Position numbers and translations under genes: made by a program
The notes under the pieces: generated by a model
Databases searched by the model: none
What the model saw: only the letters and a program-made list of their open reading frames with translations
Told to the model about the DNA's origin: nothing
Shown: positions 32,052 through 38,632 of the stretch, piece after piece
Layout of the letters: every line of letters begins with the position of its first letter
Position numbering within the stretch: the stretch's first letter is position 1
NCBI GenBank assembly: GCA_046156035.1
Contig: JBJXEW010000054.1
Location: 1 to 64,000 of the forward strand
Direction of reading: 5' to 3'
Length of the DNA: 64,000 nt
Source of the DNA: JAEUIX01 sp046156035
Lineage (GTDB): Bacteria; Planctomycetota; Phycisphaerae; Phycisphaerales; UBA1924

Positions 32052-32981
32052 CTACTTCTTCGCGCCCTTCTCAAAGAACGCGGCGATCGCCGCCGCGCCT
32101 TCGGGCGTGTGGCGCAGACGGTTGAGTTCCCGCCGCTCCACCGCGAGCGCCCCGCGCTCACCACCCCAGCCGTGCTCCAGCCCCGCGTGCACCGCCGCGA
32201 GCACCGCCGCGGCTGCCTGCGTGCGGGGCAGGTCGTCCTGCACCTCGATGTAGGCCGCCATGACCGCGCTCTTCCCGTGCATGCGGCCGATCCAGCGTGA
32301 GGGCTCGCCATCTCGCCGCGTGCCGACGACATGGCGGTTCTCCATCAGCCACGCGGCGGCGGTCGCCAGGAGCGATTGCGTGGTCGGCTCCGGCGCGAGG
32401 CGGTCGATGAGTTTGGCGGTCACGGCCTCATCAAGCGTCAGGGGCGTGCCGGTGGCGGTGCGCTGGATGGCCTCGACCGGGTTCATGCGCGCGGGGAGCA
32501 GGTTGGTCCCGCCCCAGCCGGGGCAGATGGAGAGCCCGGCCTCGGGCAGACCGATCGGGTATGCGCGGCCGGGTTGGCCGTCTCGCGGCGCGGGGGGCGA
32601 GGCCACAAGACCGTCGCAGTGCATGGCGATTTCGAGACCCCCGCCGAGTGCCGCGCCGTTGATCGCGGCAACGCTGGGGCAGTGGAGTTTGCACAGCATC
32701 CCAAAGACGCGCTGGCCGAGTTGCAGGTAGCCGTCAAGTTCCGGCACGCTCAGGCCCTGCACCTGCTTCAGGTCTGCCCCGGCAATAAACACGCGCGGCG
32801 ACCCGGAGGCGAGGATCAGGCCCGAGCAGGTCGGCGAGACGAGTTTGAGCGTGGCCTCAATCCGGCGGATGAGACAATCATCGAGCACGACCATGGGCCC
32901 CTGGTTGGGCTCGAGCGTGAGGATGTGGATGGAGGGGTGCGCGGCGTGGGGCGTGAGGGGAAAGGGGGTGGCGGTGGTCAT
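32052..32981 (-). CDS. Enoyl-CoA hydratase/isomerase family protein (crotonase fold)
   Basis: 309 residues. The N-terminal half has the crotonase core: SGLILASGSPRVFIAGADLK gives the first oxyanion-hole residue and CPSVAAINGAALGGGLEIAM the second (GGG). The usual catalytic Glu region is followed by LPEAGLSICPGWGGTNLLPA, matching the conserved P-E-x-x-x-G-x-x-P-x-x-G-G stretch with the second Glu. The C-terminal 100 residues resemble the hydratase-domain end of the FadB/FadJ fatty-oxidation proteins (AAVHAGLEHGWGGERGALAV), where the dehydrogenase domain would follow; that domain is absent. Start ATG 32981; ATG 32999 is possible. Likely role: 2-enoyl-CoA hydration. Confidence 0.85.
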   Translation of the reverse strand: MTTATPFPLTPHAAHPSIHILTLEPNQGPMVVLDDCLIRRIEATLKLVSPTCSGLILASGSPRVFIAGADLKQVQGLSVPELDGYLQLGQRVFGMLCKLHCPSVAAINGAALGGGLEIAMHCDGLVASPPAPRDGQPGRAYPIGLPEAGLSICPGWGGTNLLPARMNPVEAIQRTATGTPLTLDEAVTAKLIDRLAPEPTTQSLLATAAAWLMENRHVVGTRRDGEPSRWIGRMHGKSAVMAAYIEVQDDLPRTQAAAAVLAAVHAGLEHGWGGERGALAVERRELNRLRHTPEGAAAIAAFFEKGAKK

Positions 32982-33105
32982 GGGATGAGTGTACTTCATC
33001 ACTCCTCCGCTGCCCAACGGAAGGGTGCCGCGTTCGCGGCGACCCGCGGCGATTGACCCTCGCGGCTTCGCGGCGAACCCGCACCCACCCGCCGGCGGGT
33101 CCCGC

Positions 33106-33111
33106 TATCCT
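33106..33111 (+). promoter_or_regulatory. Putative -10 element TATCCT
   Basis: TATCCT followed by exactly 6 nt and the ATG at 33118. Confidence 0.4.
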
Positions 33112-33117
33112 CCGCCC

Positions 33118-34080
33118 ATGCGCATCACGGACGATGCCCCCCCCGCCCCCGCGTCCACCTCGCCCCCCCTGCCCACCGATGCCGCGCCCGGCCTCTGCGT
33201 GCTCGCCTCCAGTTCGGCCGGCAACTGCACGCTGCTGCGCTGGCGCGGCACCACACGCTGGCACGCCTGCCTCATCGACCTTGGCCTCTCCCCGCGCCGC
33301 ACACGCGCGGCCCTGGCCACCTTCGGCCTCACGCTGGCGGACCTAGACGCGGTGATCCTCACGCACCTCGACACCGACCACTGCCACGGCGGCTGGGCGG
33401 GGACGAACGCCGCGCTCTTCGGCAAGGAGGATGCTCCACTTCCACGCTCTGTGCACCTGCTGCTGGCCCACAGCCACATGGGCCGTGCGGCACGGGTGAT
33501 GCTCAACGCGGGGCGCTTCACGCCCTTCAAGAGCCACTTTCAACTCCCCGGTCCGGCGGCGGGCGCGGTGGATGTGCGCGTGCACATGAACAGCCACGAC
33601 GAACTCGGCACCGCCTGCTTCCGCTTCGCCCTGCCCGAGGGCGAACTCGGCTTCGCCACCGACGTGGGGCACGCCACCGACGAACTCATCGCTCACCTGC
33701 GCGGTGTAGACGTGCTCGCCATCGAGTCCAACTACTGCCCGCGCATGCAACTCGCCTCCAACCGCTCCGACGCCCTGAAAGATCGCATCATGGGCGGGGG
33801 CGGGCACCTCTCCAACCAGCAGGCCGCGGCGGCCGTACGGGCCATCGAGCCGCGCAGCCACGCCGTGCTGCTGCACCTCTCACGCCAGTGCAACACGCCC
33901 GAACTGGTGGCGGCCGAGCACGAAGGGGCGGACTACGCCGTAACGATCGCCCGTCACGACGGCCCCACGCGCTGGGTGCGCATCGGGGCCGGGCAGGCAG
34001 CACCCGTGCCGCATGTGCGGGCCCCGGTGCAGGTGCCGCGCACGGCTCCGGCAGACGCGGCCATCGGCATCTACGCTTAG
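33118..34080 (+). CDS. MBL-fold metallo-hydrolase, WalJ/YycJ-like
   Basis: 320 residues. The first 22 residues are a Pro-rich extension. The domain starts LCVLASSSAGNCTLLRW, the typical YycJ beginning, then LIDLGLSPRRTRAALATFGL and VILTHLDTDHCHGG, the HxxxDH metal site in which the first His of HxHxDH is followed by Leu. Later ligands fit FATDVGHATDELI and AIESNYCPRM, GHLSNQQAAAAV and LLHLSRQCNTPE. YycJ-like proteins are linked to cell-wall and DNA double-strand-break functions in Firmicutes; the role here is unknown. It ends 6 bp before rsfS, so the three genes to aroB may be one operon. Confidence 0.88.
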   Translation: MRITDDAPPAPASTSPPLPTDAAPGLCVLASSSAGNCTLLRWRGTTRWHACLIDLGLSPRRTRAALATFGLTLADLDAVILTHLDTDHCHGGWAGTNAALFGKEDAPLPRSVHLLLAHSHMGRAARVMLNAGRFTPFKSHFQLPGPAAGAVDVRVHMNSHDELGTACFRFALPEGELGFATDVGHATDELIAHLRGVDVLAIESNYCPRMQLASNRSDALKDRIMGGGGHLSNQQAAAAVRAIEPRSHAVLLHLSRQCNTPELVAAEHEGADYAVTIARHDGPTRWVRIGAGQAAPVPHVRAPVQVPRTAPADAAIGIYA

Positions 34081-34086
34081 AGCCTC

Positions 34087-34881
34087 ATGGCCAAGGCTCG
34101 CAAGAAACCGTTCAAGAAGACCGCCTCCTCCTCGTTCGGGCACGCCACCAAGCGGGCCCCGTCGCGCGTGGTGAGCCGCTCCACCAAGCGGGCCGCGAGC
34201 AAGAAGAAGGCCAAGGCGAAGGCGCCCCGCCCGGTGAAGGCGGCCAAGGTCACGCGGGGCGCACGCCCGGCCAAGGCCCGCGTCAAGCTGGCTCCACGGA
34301 AGGCGGCACCGCGCGCGGCCGCGAAGAAGGCCAAGGCCCCGAAGGCGGGCGCGAAGAAGCCCGCACCCCAAGCCAAACTGCGCATCGTGGCCAGCCCTTC
34401 GCTGGCTCAGCCACCCACCGCCGCGTCGCTCGTCTCACGCGGCACACCCACGCCCGCCCCGCGCGGGTCATCGCGGGCGATGGCCATTGATGCCGCGCGG
34501 CTCATGCACGACGACAAGTGCGAGGACGTGGTGGTGCTGGACGTGCGCGACCTCTGCCAGGTTTCAGATTACATCGTGATCGGCTCGGGCACATCCGACC
34601 GGCAGATGCGGGCCGTGAGCAGCCACCTGAAAGAGACGGGCCTGGTGCACAACTACACGCCCTTCCGCACCGACATCGACGACCGGGCCACCTGGTGCCT
34701 GGTGGACTTTGTGGACGTGGTGGCCCACATCTTCGAGCCCAACACGCGGGCCCACTACGACATCGAGATGCTCTGGGGCGATGCCCCGCGGATTGATTGG
34801 CAGCGGGCCGCGGGCGAGGGGCCCCTGCCCGTGCGCGCGTTCGGTGCCTCGCGGTCAGTCGCTGAGAGTTCGCCCGCATGA
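34087..34881 (+). CDS. rsfS: Ribosomal silencing factor RsfS with histone-H1-like N-terminal extension
   Basis: 264 residues, more than twice the ~110 of typical RsfS. RsfS binds L14 on the large subunit and blocks subunit joining when nutrients are scarce. The canonical domain occupies about residues 130-235: DAARLMHDDKCEDVVVLDVR, SDYIVIGSGTSDRQMRAVSS, HNYTPFRTDIDDRATWCLVD and EPNTRAHYDIEMLWGDAP. The first 95 residues are Lys/Ala/Pro repeats (KKKAKAKAPRPVKAAKV, ARVKLAPRKAAPRAAAKKAK), like the tails of histone H1 and AlgP-type proteins, and should bind nucleic acid. The C-terminus also has a short extra tail. It overlaps aroB by 4 nt (ATGA). Confidence 0.93.
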   Translation: MAKARKKPFKKTASSSFGHATKRAPSRVVSRSTKRAASKKKAKAKAPRPVKAAKVTRGARPAKARVKLAPRKAAPRAAAKKAKAPKAGAKKPAPQAKLRIVASPSLAQPPTAASLVSRGTPTPAPRGSSRAMAIDAARLMHDDKCEDVVVLDVRDLCQVSDYIVIGSGTSDRQMRAVSSHLKETGLVHNYTPFRTDIDDRATWCLVDFVDVVAHIFEPNTRAHYDIEMLWGDAPRIDWQRAAGEGPLPVRAFGASRSVAESSPA

Positions 34882-36152
34882 AGCCGCGTGCGCGCTCCGC
34901 AAAGCCGCCCGCTGCACCCACCACGCGGCGCATCGATGTGCGCATCAAGGCGGGCCCGCTGAACGCCGCGGCACGGTACGAGGTGCTGGTGGGCACCGGC
35001 GTTCTTCCCGGCGCGCTCAGCGCGTTGAAGGATCAGCCCCGCGCGGTCCTCGTCGTGATCGACTCCGGCCTGGGCAAGCCACTGGTTGAACCCGTGCTAC
35101 GCGAACTCGACCGTGCGAAGGTGCGCTGGGGCGTCTGCGTGGTCCCCGCCACCGAGGCCGACAAGAACCTGCTCACCGCCGAGCGCGGCCTGGCCGAAGC
35201 GGGCCGCCTGCGCCTGGAGCGGGGCGACGTGGTGCTCACTCTCGGCGGCGGCATCACCACCGACGTCGGCGGGTTCATCGCAAGCATCTACCGGCGCGGC
35301 GTGCGCACCGTGCACTGCCCCACCACGCTCCTGGCGATGGTGGACGCGGCCATCGGCGGCAAGACCGCTGTGAACCTGAGCGTGCCCGGAGATGCCCTCA
35401 GCAGCAGCAAGCCGCGCCTGGTGAAGAACCTGGTCGGCACGTTCCACCAGCCGGTGCGGGTGGTGTGCGATGTCGCGGCGCTCGCCACGCTGCCAGCCCG
35501 CGAACTGCGGGCGGGCCTGGCCGAGTGCATCAAGCACAGCCTGCTGGGGCGCACCGTGAAAGACCCCTCGCTCCTCCGCTGGATCGAAGAGCGCGTGCCC
35601 GCCATCCTCGCCTGCGATGCACGCACGATGGTGGAACTGGTGGCCCGCAACGCCGCGGCCAAGGCGCGCGTGGTGATGGCCGATCCGCTCGAAGCCAGCC
35701 CCAAGCCCGACGGCGGACGCATGGCACTCAACTTGGGCCACACATTCGCCCACGCCATGGAAACGCTTCCGGGTCTCTCGTGGCCCGTGCGCGATCATCC
35801 GGATCGACCCGCCGGCGCATCGGCCGCGGGAACGCAGATCGGCCCCCTCAAGCACGGCGAGGCCGTGGGCCTGGGCCTGCTCGCCGCGTGCCGTTGCGCG
35901 GCGAGCCTGAAACTCATCAAGCCCGCCGCGGCAGAGAGCCTCGCGGGCCTCGTCACCCGCTGCGGCCTGCCCACGGCCGTGCGCGGCCTGAGCGACACCG
36001 GCGCGATCATGGAGCGGATGATGGACGACAAGAAAACGTCCGGCGGCAAACTCCGCCTCATCCTGCCCACCACGGGCGGTGGGTGCAAGGTGGTGGTCGG
36101 CCCGCCGCCCAAGGCCGTGGCAGGGGCGATCGACTCGTTGCGGCTGGTGTGA
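34878..36152 (+). CDS. aroB: 3-dehydroquinate synthase
   Basis: 424 residues against about 360 usual. AroB converts DAHP to 3-dehydroquinate, step two of the shikimate pathway, using NAD and a divalent metal. Seen: VVLTLGGGITTDVGGFIASI (NAD-binding), RGVRTVHCPTTLLAMVDAAI, GGKTAVNL, GTFHQPVRVVCD, ELRAGLAECIKHSLL and NLGHTFAHAMET, followed by LKHGEAVGLGLL; the two His and Glu metal ligands are in place. An 18-residue basic N-terminal extension and a roughly 25-residue Pro/Ala/Gly insertion between HTFAHAME and KHGEAV account for the extra length. Coupled to rsfS by an ATGA overlap. Confidence 0.95.
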   Translation: MKPRARSAKPPAAPTTRRIDVRIKAGPLNAAARYEVLVGTGVLPGALSALKDQPRAVLVVIDSGLGKPLVEPVLRELDRAKVRWGVCVVPATEADKNLLTAERGLAEAGRLRLERGDVVLTLGGGITTDVGGFIASIYRRGVRTVHCPTTLLAMVDAAIGGKTAVNLSVPGDALSSSKPRLVKNLVGTFHQPVRVVCDVAALATLPARELRAGLAECIKHSLLGRTVKDPSLLRWIEERVPAILACDARTMVELVARNAAAKARVVMADPLEASPKPDGGRMALNLGHTFAHAMETLPGLSWPVRDHPDRPAGASAAGTQIGPLKHGEAVGLGLLAACRCAASLKLIKPAAAESLAGLVTRCGLPTAVRGLSDTGAIMERMMDDKKTSGGKLRLILPTTGGGCKVVVGPPPKAVAGAIDSLRLV

Positions 36153-36179
36153 GGGCAAAGCCGCCCCGGATTCGCTCAG

Positions 36180-36225
36180 AATCCAGAGCACCAAGCCCGC
36201 GCCCCGAGGTTGGCCTCTGGATTTT
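36180..36225 (+). terminator. Possible terminator of aroB
   Basis: AATCCAGAG (36180-36188) and CTCTGGATT (36215-36223) form a 9-bp stem with a long 26-nt loop, followed by T residues to 36225. It lies between the convergent ends of aroB and scpA. Confidence 0.4.
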
Positions 36226-37022
36226 CAACCCGCTGCGAGGGGTGCTGCGGGTGGTGCCAGGCGGAGCACGATCCGGTCGTTGATGCGGTCTTGGCGGGCC
36301 TGCACACGCTGCTGGCGGATCAGTTCGAGCACAGCGAGGAAGAGGCCGATGGCCTCGGCCCGCGAACGGCCCTCGAAGATGCGCCGGAAGTCCAGGTCGC
36401 CCTGCCCATCGGCCTCGCGGCTCAGGCGGTCCACGATGTCCTCGGCGTGCAGGGCCGTGGGCGTTTCATCGTCGGTCACCTTGTGCTCGCCCAGGCGCGT
36501 CAGGTCGATCGCCTCCATGATGCGAGCGAAGGCCTTGGCCAGATCGACGACATCGAGGTCGTCGAGTTCGATGCTCTCCTCGGCCTCTGGCGCGGTTCCA
36601 TCAGCGACGGCGGCACCGCCCCCGGCGTAGCGGCGAGACCATTCATCGGCCCGCCGGTCCAGCGCCTGCGCGGCTTCGCGATACTTCTTGTACGCGAGGA
36701 GTTGGCGTATGAGGTCGGCCCGCGGGTCGGCCTCGGGCGTGCCCGCGTTGCCGGGGTTGTCGTTGGCCGGCGCAGCCGAGGCGGGCATGAGCAGGCGCGA
36801 CTTGATCTCCATGAGCGTGGCCGCCATCACGAGAAACTCGCCGGCCTGCTCGATGTCGATCTTCGAAATGCCGCCGGCGCGGATCAGGGCCAGGTACTGC
36901 TCGGTGACCTGTGCGATGGGGATGTCGGTGATCTCCAATTCATCACGCCGGATGAGGTAGAGGAGCAGATCGAGGGGGCCCTCGAAGGCGTCGAGTTGGA
37001 TACGCACATCGTCCAGCGGCAT
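36225..37022 (-). CDS. scpA: Segregation and condensation protein A
   Basis: 265 residues. ScpA is the kleisin that links the heads of the SMC dimer and helps chromosome segregation. The N-terminus is diagnostic: FEGPLDLLLYLIRRDELEIT, DIPIAQVTEQYLALIR, EFLVMAATLMEIKSRLLMP (SMC-neck-binding helices). A variable acidic linker follows (about 95-190) and a C-terminal winged helix (FRRIFEGRSRAEAIGLFLAV, LELIRQQRV) contacts the SMC cap. TAGACT lies 6 nt before the ATG at 37022, overlapping the divergent kpsF -10 box. scpB, often adjacent, is not in the window. Confidence 0.94.
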   Translation of the reverse strand: MPLDDVRIQLDAFEGPLDLLLYLIRRDELEITDIPIAQVTEQYLALIRAGGISKIDIEQAGEFLVMAATLMEIKSRLLMPASAAPANDNPGNAGTPEADPRADLIRQLLAYKKYREAAQALDRRADEWSRRYAGGGAAVADGTAPEAEESIELDDLDVVDLAKAFARIMEAIDLTRLGEHKVTDDETPTALHAEDIVDRLSREADGQGDLDFRRIFEGRSRAEAIGLFLAVLELIRQQRVQARQDRINDRIVLRLAPPAAPLAAG

Positions 37023-37028
37023 CGGCGG

Positions 37029-37038
37029 AGTCTACGCT
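37029..37038. promoter_or_regulatory. Overlapping divergent -10 elements of scpA and kpsF
   Basis: On the minus strand TAGACT (37029-37034) is 6 nt from the scpA ATG; on the plus strand TACGCT (37033-37038) is 8 nt from the kpsF ATG. The boxes share two base pairs inside a 24-bp intergenic gap, so both promoters could hardly be occupied together. Any -35 boxes would lie inside the opposite gene. Confidence 0.35.
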
Positions 37039-37046
37039 ACCCGTTC

Positions 37047-38099
37047 ATGGCGATGCAGGCGTTCAAGAGGCTTGCCGTGGAGGTGCCATTGGCCCATGCC
37101 AGCAGCGAACTGGACTTTGCCCGCATGGTGATCGCCGCCCAGAGCCGGGCTGTCGGCGCGCTGGGCGCCGGGCTGGGCCCGCCGTTTCACGAAGCGGTGG
37201 ATGCCCTGGAGGGCTGCGCACGGGCGGGCGGCACGGTGCTGGTGAGTGGCCTGGGCAAGTCGGGCCTGATCGGCGCGAAGATCTCCGCTACGCTCGCCTC
37301 GCTGGGCGTGGCCTCGCACTTCGTTCACCCGGCCGAGGCGGCCCACGGAGACCTCGGCCGCTTCCGCAAGAGCGATGTCTGCCTGGCCCTCTCCCTTTCC
37401 GGCGAGACCGACGAGGTCGTGAACCTCGCGGCCATCCTCCGGCAGGACGAGATCACGATCATCGCCGTCACCGCGGGGGGGGGACGCGGCCAATCGAGCC
37501 TCGAACGCCTCGCCACCATCAACCTCGCGATCGGTGGGCTGGAGGAAGAGGCGGCCATCTCGCCCGCGCCCACGCTCTCCACCACGGCCACGCTCGCCCT
37601 CGGCGATGCGCTCGCCCTCTGCGCGGGCCGGCGGCTGGGGTTCACCAGCGCCGATTTTCTCCGCAGGCATCCCGGCGGTTCGCTGGGCGGGTTGCTCAAA
37701 CCCATCATGGAGGCGCTGCGGTTTGTCGTGGGCAAGAACCTCACGCCCGTGCCGGATGACGTGACCGTGGCCGAGGCCCTGCGCCTGGCTGAGGCCACGG
37801 CCCGCAGGCCGGGTGCGATCCTCCTCGTCGATCGCGCCACGGGCGTGCTCACAGGCCTCTTCACCGATGGCGACTTGCGGCGGCTGATCGAGCGCGATCG
37901 CGCCGCGCTGGATCGCCCGATCACCGACGTGATGACGCGCCGGCCTGGCACGCTCGCCGCGTCGTCGCTGGTGCGCGATGCGGTGCGGATGGTGCGCGAG
38001 TATCGTCGCGATGAGGTGCCCGTGGTCGATGATGCGGGCAAGCCGGTGGGCCTGCTGGATGTGCAGGACCTGATCGCGCTCAGGGTGGTGAAGGAATGA
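37047..38099 (+). CDS. kdsD: Arabinose-5-phosphate isomerase (KpsF/GutQ/KdsD family)
   Basis: 350 residues. The enzyme turns ribulose 5-phosphate into arabinose 5-phosphate, the first step to Kdo for LPS. An N-terminal SIS domain has TVLVSGLGKSGLIGAKISAT, HFVHPAEAAHGDLGRFRKSD and LALSLSGETDEVVNL, with the catalytic-region His residues. The tail part of this domain reads FLRRHPGGSLG, family-specific. Two CBS domains follow (about 205-350; ILLVDRATGVLTGLFTDGDL, DEVPVVDDAGKPVGLLDVQD). A G9 tract at 37475-37483 encodes Gly codons at about residue 143, a potential slippage site. It overlaps kdsC by 4 nt. Confidence 0.93.
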   Translation: MAMQAFKRLAVEVPLAHASSELDFARMVIAAQSRAVGALGAGLGPPFHEAVDALEGCARAGGTVLVSGLGKSGLIGAKISATLASLGVASHFVHPAEAAHGDLGRFRKSDVCLALSLSGETDEVVNLAAILRQDEITIIAVTAGGGRGQSSLERLATINLAIGGLEEEAAISPAPTLSTTATLALGDALALCAGRRLGFTSADFLRRHPGGSLGGLLKPIMEALRFVVGKNLTPVPDDVTVAEALRLAEATARRPGAILLVDRATGVLTGLFTDGDLRRLIERDRAALDRPITDVMTRRPGTLAASSLVRDAVRMVREYRRDEVPVVDDAGKPVGLLDVQDLIALRVVKE

Positions 38100-38632
38100 C
38101 GGCCACCCGCACTCCCGCACCCTCCTCACTGCCCATCACCCTTCTGGTGCTGGATATTGACGGCGTCCTCACCGACGGCTCGATCAACCTCGATGATGAC
38201 GGCCGCGAGACCAAGCGCTTCTGCGCTGCAGACGGCGTGGGTCTGCGCACCTGGCAGCGTTTGGGCTACGGCGTGGCGGTCATCACCGGGCGTGGTGGTT
38301 CGGCGGTGCGGCACCGGCTGGCCGACCTTGGCGTGGCTGAGGTGGTTCAGGCCAGCACGGACAAGGCCGCGTCCCTTCGGTCCCTTGCCGAGCGAACCGG
38401 CGTGCGGCCCGCGAGCATGGCCTACGTCGGCGATGACTGGCCTGACCGTGCGCCCATGCGCCGCGTGGGCTATCCGATCGCTGTGGCCAACGCGGCGGAG
38501 CAGGTGAAGGCCGTCGCCCGGTTCGTCACGGCCCACCGGGGCGGAGACGGGGCCGTGCGCGAGGCGATCGAGCACCTTCTTGACAGAATGGGCCGGATGG
38601 GCGACGCGCTGGCGTTGTACGATGCCCCCTAA
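38096..38632 (+). CDS. kdsC: 3-deoxy-D-manno-octulosonate 8-phosphate phosphatase (KdsC-type HAD)
   Basis: 178 residues, the size of KdsC. It removes phosphate from Kdo 8-phosphate. The HAD motifs are LLVLDIDGVLTDG (nucleophile Asp20, acid/base Asp22), VAVITGRGG, Lys in STDKAASLR, and YVGDDWPDRAPMRRVGYPIA with the two metal Asp; the capless C0 form is typical. Start ATG overlaps the kpsF stop (ATGA) and its TAA overlaps the next ATG by 1 nt. Between kpsF and kdsC, many bacteria keep them adjacent to lptC, as here. KdsA and KdsB are not in the window. Confidence 0.92.
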   Translation: MTATRTPAPSSLPITLLVLDIDGVLTDGSINLDDDGRETKRFCAADGVGLRTWQRLGYGVAVITGRGGSAVRHRLADLGVAEVVQASTDKAASLRSLAERTGVRPASMAYVGDDWPDRAPMRRVGYPIAVANAAEQVKAVARFVTAHRGGDGAVREAIEHLLDRMGRMGDALALYDAP

